From NCBI GenBank assembly GCA_025526935.1, contig JAHLKD010000010.1, positions 496,001 through 560,000 of the forward strand: 64,000 nucleotides of DNA. The letters are read 5' to 3'. Shown piece after piece: positions 24,283 to 34,039 of this stretch. The translations under genes and the position numbers were made by a program. This stretch comes from Cladochytrium replicatum (taxonomy: Eukaryota > Chytridiomycota > Chytridiomycetes > Cladochytriales > Cladochytriaceae). The number at the start of each line of letters is the position of its first letter. The stretch's first letter is position 1. The notes under the pieces are model-generated. The model worked only from the letters and a program-made list of their open reading frames with translations. It was not told the origin of the DNA and made no database searches.

Positions 24283-24327
24283 GTCAGTGAGGTACCACCT
24301 GAGTGGTTGACGCGTTGTTTGTTAAGA
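24283..24327. promoter_or_regulatory. 45-bp divergent promoter between TRS20 and NME7
   Basis: Only 45 bp separate the two start codons. A TTGTTTGTTAAGA tract directly precedes the NME7 ATG. Transcription starts must lie inside this stretch or inside the opposing gene. Confidence 0.4.
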
Positions 24328-25936
24328 ATGTCCGCGTTGGAACGCTACTGCTTCATAGTACACTGGTTTGACTCTCATGCTCAGCTCAATCGAGAGTATC
24401 AACTGTTCTTTTACGCTCAAGATAATAGCGTGGAAATGGTGAGAGCTCTGGAACGTTGTATTTTTTTGAGCTGAGGTTTTCCGCACATAGTTTGACATCA
24501 AGCAACGAAGGATGTTCTTGAAGAGAACAAAGCATGATCAGCTGAAACTCGAAGATCTATACATTGGAGCAGCAGTCAATCTGTTCTCAAGGCAATTGAA
24601 TGTCATCGAATATGGAGACGATTTTACAATCTCAAAGCTACAGAACAGCACTGAGAGGTACTTGATGAGCCTCTTCCAATAAAGAAGTGACATCATTATT
24701 TTTCGTTGCTTGAATGATCTCACAGAATTCTCATGCTTATTAAACCGCACGCTTATGATCGCTTCGGTGATATCATTGACCATATCTTGGGCGAACGGTT
24801 CACAATTTGTCGAGCGCGAATTCTGAAGCTTGATCATGGTACAGCACCATCATTTCTCGGATCTGAGGCCAGGTATACTAGTCATCCAAAGAATCGTTTC
24901 GAGCCATCTTACTTCGGGAAACCAGCAAGCAAGCTGAGTCGTTCGAAGGACCACACGCTTTGGCCATTGAGCTGATGAGTGCAGACGGTGTCAAAATGCT
25001 ACACAGCGTTGCAGGTCAGCCCGGCTCGGGAGTTTACACATCTTAGGGTAATTTGGTATTTCCGCTTAGGACCTGAGTCAGTTGAAGAGGCAAAGAAGGA
25101 TAAACCCGAATCATTGAGAGCGAAGTTCGGGGAACAGGGGTATATGAATGCTGTCTTCGTACCAAAATCAGCAGAGTCCTCGAAGCAGGTGCACAGTTGT
25201 CACTTTCATTGAGCATGATCTCACAAATTCAGTAGATATGTGAAAAACTGTTTGGAGCAGAGCAGCGAAAGATTCGCACAAGCAGATTTCTCAACTCTAC
25301 TCTGGCGATTATACGCCCACACGCAGTAAACGCTGGTACGATATTATGCAGGGATATTGTGTTTTCCACTCATTGCTCTCCTGGCAAAGGTTTGACTGGA
25401 AAGATAATCAGTGCCATACTCTCGAACGGATATCAGATTACCGACCTCGAGCTGTTCCACTTGGAAGGTGTCAATGCGCAGGAGTTCCTTGAAGTGTACA
25501 AAGGTGTTTTGCCAGAGTATCATGTAAGTTTAATAGCCGAATTGCGGAACGATTCTCAGCCCTAAGTACATAGCATATGCTCGATCAGCTAACATCCGGG
25601 TCATTGATTGCAATGTATGGAAGAAGATGGAGATGTTCACATTCTTTATATGAAATGATCGCTACAGGGAGGTCGTTTCTCGGGACAGCGCAAAATCGGC
25701 AACTGTAGTTCAGTCATTTAGAGAGCTCTGTGGTCCGATTGATCCTTTATTGGCTCGGCAGCTACGTCCAAAGTCTTTGAGGGCATTGTTTGGAGTAGAC
25801 AAAGTTCGAAATGCCATTCATTGCACTGACTTGCCAGAGGATGGTCCACTGGAGGTATCTTTAAGTGTAATTTTACATCGATCACGCTGATATTTTCTCT
25901 TAGGTGGAATACTTCTTTAAAATCCTCGTCTCCTAA
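24328..25936 (+). CDS. NME7: NME7-like protein: DM10 plus two nucleoside diphosphate kinase domains
   Basis: In animals and algae NME7 is a ciliary and centrosomal protein of microtubule doublets and the gamma-tubulin ring complex. DM10 domain, about residues 1-95: ERYCFIVHWFDSHAQLN, DNSVEM, QRRMFLKRTKHDQL, NLFSRQLNVIEYGDDF. NDK domain A begins LMLIKPHAYDRFGDIIDHI (24733) and continues through GPHALAIELMSADGVKML and LGPESVEEAKKDKPESLRAKF to GYMNAVFVPKSAESS (25140-25180). NDK domain B: LAIIRPHAVN (25310), GLTGKIISAILSNGYQITDL, a GPIDPLLARQLRPKSLRALF-like stretch, then NAIHCTDLPEDG and VEYFFKILVS, stop at 25936. Domain B keeps the catalytic histidine (NAIHC); domain A has Phe there (25156..25158). 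The gene suggests a flagellated life stage. Not every exon border was fixed in the 24840-25020 part. Confidence 0.9.
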
Positions 25937-26119
25937 ATCTATAAACAACATGTTGTAATGTGTACGAAGTTTAACTTATCAGCTGTTAACACCATAAGTT
26001 TCCTTTGATTTGACGAAATTTTCGATTCCGCTCATACTGATTAAACTTGCCAAAAAAGTCCGATGTGTTTCAGCTCTTAATTCCGGAAGGAATCCGGTTC
26101 CAACTTCCTTAACATCGGT

Positions 26120-26400
26120 CTATTCCGAGGGCTTCGGGCTACCTTGAACCTGGTTGCTGTTGGCAGGGTCACTGTGGATCCATTCGGCGACGTTCAATTC
26201 GGCCCGGGAGCGCGGGAAGGGACGAGCCTCTTCTCTGAGCACGGAGAACTCGAAGTGGCAGAAATGATCACGAGAAGAGGGTATCTCAACGGTCTTCTTC
26301 AAAAACATCGGCACTCCGAATCCAATGGACTGTGATGGCACTAAATATTCGGAGAAGAGAATAGCTTGCCGAGAGCCGTGCGCAATATTTCCAATTTCTA
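26120..26400 (-). CDS. Possible small gene, C-terminal exon of unknown protein
   Basis: Not recognised. The minus strand is open from about 26400 to a TAG at 26120, reading like protein (AILFSEYLVPSQSIGFGVP, then RPFPRSRAELNVAEWIHSD). The first in-frame ATG is at 26308 and would give 62 residues. The longer reading needs an upstream exon spliced to the acceptor TTTTTTAG near 26400, but that would push into the start of the next gene on the other strand. Some periodicity and composition favour coding, yet no family is evident and the opposite strand is also partly open. Treat as tentative. Confidence 0.3.
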
Positions 26401-26423
26401 AAAAACTTTCGTAAAATTACAAA

Positions 26424-26456
26424 ATGGCTGACGATAAGCCACGTGTTTGGTTTTAA
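26424..26456 (+). promoter_or_regulatory. Upstream ORF of 10 codons before the unknown gene at 26459
   Basis: ATG at 26424 in a strong context (ACAAAATGG) opens MADDKPRVWF and stops with TAA at 26454..26456. Only two bases (AT) lie between this stop and the ATG of the main frame at 26459. If transcribed, it would force reinitiation or leaky scanning for the downstream protein. Confidence 0.5.
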
Positions 26457-26458
26457 AT

Positions 26459-27490
26459 ATGTCCGTTCAGGCGCCCCGGCGTTTGTCTCGAGCTTGGGCC
26501 CCTCAGACTCCCCCGCCATCCAGTCCTGTCCTGAGCGAATCCATTCGAAGAGTATCTTTCGACTCAGAAAGCTCAATGAGCACCTCGCAAAATTCAACCC
26601 AGCCTAGTCCATCCACGAATCTGCTCAACTCAACCTCAAATGTTCACGATTCGGGCGGAGCAATAGCAGCACCACAACTTTCTCGAGGACATAATCCAGA
26701 TCCTTTGTTAGATGAAGAATTGTTGGATGAACTTGAACGAGAGGTTGACGAAGCTTTACAACGTTCTGGGGACAACGACCAATTTGTTGATGCTGAAGCG
26801 GGCGAGGAGTCAACATACCCAGCTGATATCTTGTTCCTGGACGACGCAATACTGGACCAACCTGTCGCTGCTTGTTCAGCGACACCAAACGATCCTGACC
26901 CTAGAGCATTTATTAAATCGGATCGGCCGGAAATCTTCCGTACTGAGAAAGGCGTAATGTGTATTCGCTACCCGATTCAGCGAGTAGCCCTTAAGGAAGG
27001 TGGTATCACTGCAAGCAACGGGGGCAATTCTTGGCGGGTTCGGAGGAATGCTGGAGAAGGCCCACCACATCCACCAGAACTTCAGGCCGTGTTTGGGAAG
27101 TCGAAAATTCGCACCATGGGCGGGCTCTCCAGTAACGGGCCACATCCTCATCTTCTTTTCGGCGGATTATGGTCCATTTTGCCAACAAAGCCGGACTTGC
27201 ACGAACGAGAGATTATGAATACTGCGGCCTCTATTCTTTCTTCCGATTCGCTGGTATACATGCACGCTATTTCCTCGAATGAGGTAAAGCTGAAAAGCAT
27301 CTCTATGACATATTAACCTCTTACTATCGCATCTGAATGATAGACCCCAGCGCGTACTCGATTACGAATGATGCGGCATATTGCAGGACTCAATCAGGAT
27401 GCCAATGATGTCAGCACTCCGGTTACTCCAGTCGAATCTAGAGCATCTGAACCAGAAGAGCCGACTGTTGACGCAATGTGGGAGGACTAG
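26459..27490 (+). CDS. Hypothetical protein, two exons
   Basis: Not recognised. Exon 1 26459..27283, intron 27284..27343 (60 bp), exon 2 27344..27490, in phase, 323 residues. Residues 1-75 are Ser/Pro/Thr-rich and probably disordered; an acidic helix follows (LLDEELLDELEREVDEAL). A more ordered part with FIKSDRPEIFRTEKGVMCI and YPIQRVALKEGG comes next, then a Pro/His/Gly-rich stretch and a final LHEREIMNTAASILSSDSL. The C-terminus is acidic and ends AMWED. No membrane span or signal peptide is seen. The upstream uORF may limit its translation. Confidence 0.65.
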
Positions 27491-27794
27491 CCCTGACACT
27501 TCAGTTCACAATGTTATTATACTGTAAAACTTGAATATTGTCAAATAGTAATATCACAGAGCAATTGTTTCATCATCAAACCACCCCAAGTTCGTGAACC
27601 ACTCAAATCCTGGTGAATCGGCGTAGTAGGAGTAGGGTATATTCCGTTTGAACGTGATTAAGCAGAGTCGATCCTTGAGACTCACACACGCCATTCAATC
27701 AGCGTTGCATACTCTTATTTAGTAGTATGGGTTGATTACTAAACTACTGTTCCCAATAAGTAAATATTACTGTGACTACTGAATAGTGCTTCAA

Positions 27795-28874
27795 TCAGAC
27801 GAGGGGTGCGCGACAAAGTAGCTGCCGACGAGAATGAACGTCAGCACAACGATCTGAAAAAAAGAATCGGTTCAACACCAAGTTAATTGACCGGCGCACA
27901 TTGTGCCAATAAGTGACAAGGCCAGAATGTCAGGCTGTTGATTCCGGTAGCGATGAAAGACAGAGCGATTGTCCACCAAGCACCGCAAGCAGCGCAGAAC
28001 CAAACTTTTATCGTTCAAATTGAGTAAATCATACATGTGCTATCGCGGTATCTTCCACACGTAACCTAAGGAAGCAACAAAGTTGTGGTTGAGCCCGCTC
28101 ATAAAGTATGCGATGATTAAACAACCCGCAGAGTGAGAATCAAAGGCATTTCAGCAAAGTCTTCGCGAAGAAATATGCTGATACTCGGTGGATTCCCGAT
28201 GAGCGTTCCTTATTAACAACTGAGTTTTCTTCAGCAAAACCAAGAGCCCTCTGAACGCAGCAGAGAGTGGCTATACCTGCGAGGCACTACCAGAGATTGT
28301 GGCGATTAAGAATGTTCACAACCTTCCAACCCCAGAGCAGCAATCACCGGCACCTTTTCCGAGCAAGGACTCTTTTCTGGAAGTCGGAAGCGAGCTGTGA
28401 AAAGCAGAACTGTGAGGTCGAAGAAGATGTCCTCTTGAAGAATGTCGCCTGTGAATCGCTTCGTCGAATTTTCATTCTTCATGCCGTTCTGATCCCGATG
28501 GGCCTAATAGTGCAACCAGTTCGCATGATCGAATCTGACAGCGACTTTCACACCCAACTAGCAATGCACTGCTTACTTCCCCGCTTGCATGATGCAGTAT
28601 TTGCTTCTTAAATTTCTTTAATCGTCAAAAACGCAAATAGTGTATGAGATCCGCGACACTCATCCAGCCGTGTTGCCCCGTGACGACTGCTAATGGTATT
28701 TTGAGATGTTGACCCACGGAGGTGCACGCTTCGTGGACTGTCGAGTGGAGCAGAAGTGTCGATGCTTGGGATAGCGGTTGAAACTTGGTCGCAAACTGTC
28801 TCTCCCAGATGGCTATTCGGGTGTGTCGAGTTGAGCTCGATTCCGGACCCAGCCAGCATCTCAATCAAAGACAT
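27795..28874 (-). pseudogene. Decayed copy of the ABCG transporter gene
   Basis: The minus strand carries, in gene order, diverged pieces matching the intact ABCG gene at 31510..33843. The N-terminus begins at an ATG (28874) with a matching SPRSVHLRGSTSQNTI segment. Then come the piece before the nucleotide-binding domain (28580-28600, matching 33510-33540), the TALL/EDIFFD region (28370-28470, matching 33220-33320), the membrane part (28070-28260, matching 32080-32283) and QIVVLTFILVGSYFVAHP (27795-27855, matching 31810-31880). Reading frames are broken repeatedly. The Walker A, signature and Walker B parts are missing, so the relic has lost large internal pieces. Similarity to the intact gene is obvious by eye over runs of 30-60 bases; an exact identity was not computed. 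Confidence 0.85.
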
Positions 28875-29469
28875 GCTTATTCGTAATTTTAGCGTCGATG
28901 GCGCAAGGGGTCCCCGTAAAACAATATTTAAGCACCAAACAAGTGGAACAGCTTCACCCCGCGTATGTAATTGGAGAAGTAACTTCAAGAGGATGAAGAC
29001 CAATTGGTGATGCTGAAGCAAAACTTAGTCTTTGCGCCTGGACGACGTGCTACCAGATCAACTGGTGCTGATGGCTGGCTTGCTGATTTCAGCGAATTTC
29101 ACTCACAGATTCGCGTACATAAGTTTCAGTCCTAGTTTCGATTTGTCTGGCCGACGAAACAAGAAGCGTTTAAGGAAGATGGTGTGCTGCAGCAGTTCTC
29201 GGAGGTTCGGAAGATCACGACATACTCGAGGAAAGGCTCGGACGCCCTAAACTTACGCAATCATAGAAAGATCAAAGATAGAATGACTATTTGTAGCATC
29301 TGAGCCGGAGAGGGTAGGCGTAGTCCCGAGAGTTAAAGTGAATGTTTTCATACTGCACAAATCGAATCACGTTAAATACTAGTTTACACCAAAAAGCAAT
29401 TGTTTTCGTTATGCCCCAACTGGCAGTGCCGAACCAAGTCCATTTCACGAGCTACCAAATTGGACCCTA
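28875..29469. other. Intergenic stretch without a recognised gene
   Basis: About 600 bp between the ABCG relic and SF3B6. Short open frames occur on both strands but none shows family motifs or consistent splicing. It may include the former promoter of the decayed transporter copy. Confidence 0.4.
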
Positions 29470-30013
29470 TCAATCATCAACGATCCCGTACTTCCTCTTC
29501 ATCTCATCAATCTCCTGTTCTTTAGTCTCCGTATCCTTCTTCCTATTTACAACTTTCGAAGTATTATAGTACAGCACAATTAGGTATCTCCCCGTGATGT
29601 TGAATCCCGAAAGATGATCGCATGCTGCTTTGGCATCGAAGATGTCTTCATAAACTGGATAGAGAAATTTTAACGAATAATAATAAGCAAGCTCCAATAA
29701 ACACTTGCCGACAAATGCAGTCCCTCTCGTATCTTGTACGTTTCCGACTCGAATCTGACGAATTGGTCCGTACCTTAACAATGATGCTGTTAAAATTTCA
29801 CCATGAAGTGACCACGATCATACTTTCCGAACAAAGTCGTACATCTCTTCTGCAGTGATTTTGAAGGGGAGGTTCCGCACAAACAATATTCTGTTCACTT
29901 CTGGTGGAAGGCGTACTGTATAAGCATATTCAGTATATGAACCTACAATAGAAGTATAGAACCATTAGAACTTACCATTCGCCAGTGCTCTTGTGCTCTT
30001 GCTGCATGGCCAT
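29470..30013 (-). CDS. SF3B6: Splicing factor SF3b subunit p14 (SF3B6), with an apparent frame problem
   Basis: RRM protein of the U2 snRNP SF3b complex that contacts the branch-site adenosine. Readable parts: ATG at 30013 ([12 protein letters not shown]), then [19 protein letters not shown] and ITAEEMYD (29915-29835), [11 protein letters not shown] and TRGTAFV (29775-29709), [19 protein letters not shown] and RYLIVLYYN (from 29654), ending KYGIVDD. It aligns closely with human SF3B6 along its whole length. Intron 29708..29655 has a GC donor, needed for the frame. Two points do not fit: the first splice (29976 to ~29915) is off by one base, and GACTTTGTTCGG near 29836 has one T more than FGK would need. 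Sequencing error, an unusual exon or a decaying gene are all possible. Confidence 0.82.
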
Positions 30014-30091
30014 CTTTAACAATTTAACTATCACTAAGCCACAAATAGAACCGATGTTTATTGCTTAAATGTTATAAGTCTACCAATGTGT

Positions 30092-31343
<1,252 letters not shown>

Positions 31344-31509
31344 GTTGCAACTCGTTTAGCTGAGCAGTTATCAAAAATATCGAACGGTCTGCGCCAGATC
31401 GGAAGAATAATTAATCCGACCAATAGTGGTACAATGAGTGAGATTTCTTCACTGAGGGTGACAAGAAACAAGAGAAAACAGAGCATAAAAACAGAAAAAC
31501 TGCCGTGCA

Positions 31510-33843
31510 TCACGTCCTCACAATTCCATGCTTCAGATACCGGAGGTTGATGTAGGCTCCAATCCTGAACACCAGCCAAAGAACAACAAGCATCACAAAA
31601 CACAGTGCAATGTTGGTGTCTTCTCCGGTGATCGCTCGGAGGACCTCAGGTCCAGTGATGGTGTCGCTCGCGGTCTTGCAAACACCACTAAGTGTACCGG
31701 CAATGTTGGCCGTGGGATCACACCGGAACACAGGGGTCCCGATGGTGAGCTCAAACCACTGGCAAGCCATGAACGCCCAGTAGAAGACCGATATGTACTT
31801 CAGCCAGGCGAGGTAAACTGGGATGTGCTGGGCGAAGAAACCGCCAACAAGCATGAAAGTGAGCACTGCAATCTGGTGAAGAGAATTCAGTGCTTCTCCT
31901 TGATCGATAAACACAATCGCACTGACAGTGGTAACAACAAGCCCAGTCTTGAGCTCACTGATTCCAGTTCCAATGAATAGACCAAGAGACTCGCCTGCAA
32001 GAACCGCGATCAGCTTTGCGATTACAAATCTGCAAACATTACGAAATGAGTTTAATCCCATTACCAATCCTGTCACATACCCTAAGAAAGCAACGACGTT
32101 GGGGTTGAGCCCGCTCATAAAGTACGCAATGATTAAGAAAACGACCGGAAGTGTCAAAATCAAAGGCATTTCAGCGAAAGTTTTCGCCAGGAAGTAAGCC
32201 GACACCCGATAGCTTCCTGAGGAGCGCTCTTTATTGACCACTGCACGCTCGTCAGGAAAAACTAAAAGTCCACTGAAAGCAGCATTTATTGGCCAGAAAG
32301 TCATGATGAAGAAGATGAAGCCGCTTCGCTCCGTAATGTAGCTTATCTCAACTGGCATGCGAAACCAGATCAACTCCGAAAAGTAAAGTCAGACGAGCGA
32401 GGAAGGCGAATCAAAAAGCCTTACACCGACGATAATTGCCACAATCACAGCTTCGAACAAATTAAGCGTGGTGAAGAGCTCTCCACGCTTGTTGATCACA
32501 GTTCTCCGCAAGAGAACTTGCATCTGAGTCCAGAAAGAAACCGCAAACTTCTTGTGGGTAATAGGAGGTGGGGTGCCCTCAGATTCATCCTTCACGAAGA
32601 TCAGGCCCTTGTCCGCAAACTCAGCAACTTCCGGAGGATGTTGGTATATCTCGGTCAACCGCTTTCGCACATCCATATCCGTTTGAACCAAGTCCATGAT
32701 ATGGTCTGCCGGATTGTAAAGCGGCGGGCATGGGTGGCCTACAGAAGCAAAGTAGTCCACAACTTTGTTCGGGTCACCGTTGTAGATTGTCTTTAAAAAA
32801 AATGATAAACGCCATCAGCCTTGGCGATTTCAGAACAGACTAACCTTTCCATCTGCCAACAGAATCACGCGATCAAAAGAAAGGAACACTTGAGAGCTAG
32901 GCTGATGTATGCTCGTAATGATCGTCTTTCCCTTTTCCGTCAATTCTCTTAGCAAGCGAATGAGAGATACAGCGGATGTGGAATCCAGTCCACTGGTTGG
33001 CTCGTCCAGCAAAACAAGCGCAGGATCTGTCAATAGCTCGGTCGCAATGTTCGTCCTTTTCTGTTATAAATCGGAACTCAATCCATTGTCGCTGTGGTTA
33101 CCGCTAGAAATACCTTCTCACCACCAGAAATCGTAGTGATTCGAGAATTTTCACAACCTGCCAACCCGAGCGCAGCTATCATCTCGTCCACACGAGCAAC
33201 CTTTTCTGAGTATGACATCTTTTCTGGAAGTCGGAGGAGAGCTGTGAAAAGCAGTTGCTGCCGAACTGTGAGGTCAAAGAAGATGTCCTCTTGGAGAATG
33301 TAGGCTGTGAATCGCTTCATCGACTTGTCGGTCTTCACGCCGTTGACAGTGATGTATCCTTCATCCTGCTCATATGTCGCACGCCCACCAAGAACGTTAA
33401 GAAGGGTCGTTTTTCCTGATCCTGAAGGACCCAAAAGTGCCACAAGCTCCCCGGGTTTGATCTGACAAACAGATCAACTATTCCTTCATGAACAGCCGGC
33501 AATGTGTTCTTACCTCTCCGCTGGCATGGTGCAGGATTTGCTTCTTGATCGTTTTCGGCCGTCGAAGTCCGAGAGCAGTGCTCACAGAACGAGTGATTTC
33601 AGCTAAGCTCTCCCGGCCTCCTTCGCCGGTGATGACTGGCAATGGCTCCTGGACTTCCACATGTTTTGAAATGTTGGACCATCGGAGGTGTATGCTTCGC
33701 TGACTCGAAAGCCTGTTCAAACTTGAGTTTGAGAGAATGGTTGATGTAAACACATCCGAAACCAACCCGGTAGGAGGAGAGGTCGATTCGCTCAGAATTT
33801 CTGATTCGACGGAAGTCCCTGTCTCCAGCACCTTGAAAGACAT
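31510..33843 (-). CDS. ABCG-family half-transporter
   Basis: ATP-driven membrane exporter of the White/ABCG type (lipid, sterol or drug; substrate unknown). Six exons fit in phase: 33843..33514, 33461..33114, 33060..32845, 32790..32425, 32373..32081, 32029..31510; 690 residues. The nucleotide-binding domain comes first: Walker A LLGPSGSGKTTLLNVLGG, Q-loop ILQEDIFFD, signature ISGGEKKRT (intron right after GEK), Walker B ALVLLDEPTSGLDS, and H-loop SIHQPSS. The transmembrane half holds about six helices: FIFFIMTFWPINAAF, LILTLPVVFLIIAYF, LIAVLAGESLGLF, VLTFMLVGGFFAQH, and a final one before RYLKHGIVRT. It needs to dimerise. A decayed relative lies at 27795..28874, and the aldo-keto reductase follows on the same strand. 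Confidence 0.94.
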
Positions 33844-34030
33844 AGCCTTCTGAATAAACTATCAGCATTTCAGTGTGAAATTTATACAACAGTGGAAATT
33901 TTAATAAACCCGCACCACTGCCACCCAATTTTGACCCGCATATGGGCGAATAACTTCTGCTCATATTTGAGGGCATTATTATTGGGGCTAAAAATAAAGG
34001 ATTAACGGTAATGATGAATTTGCTTATTCA
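33844..34030. promoter_or_regulatory. Upstream region of the ABCG transporter
   Basis: About 190 bp of AT-rich sequence between the ABCG start codon and the edge of the retroelement remnant. The insertion edge lies close to the promoter. No binding site could be assigned. Confidence 0.3.
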
Positions 34031-34039
34031 TGGAACGGT

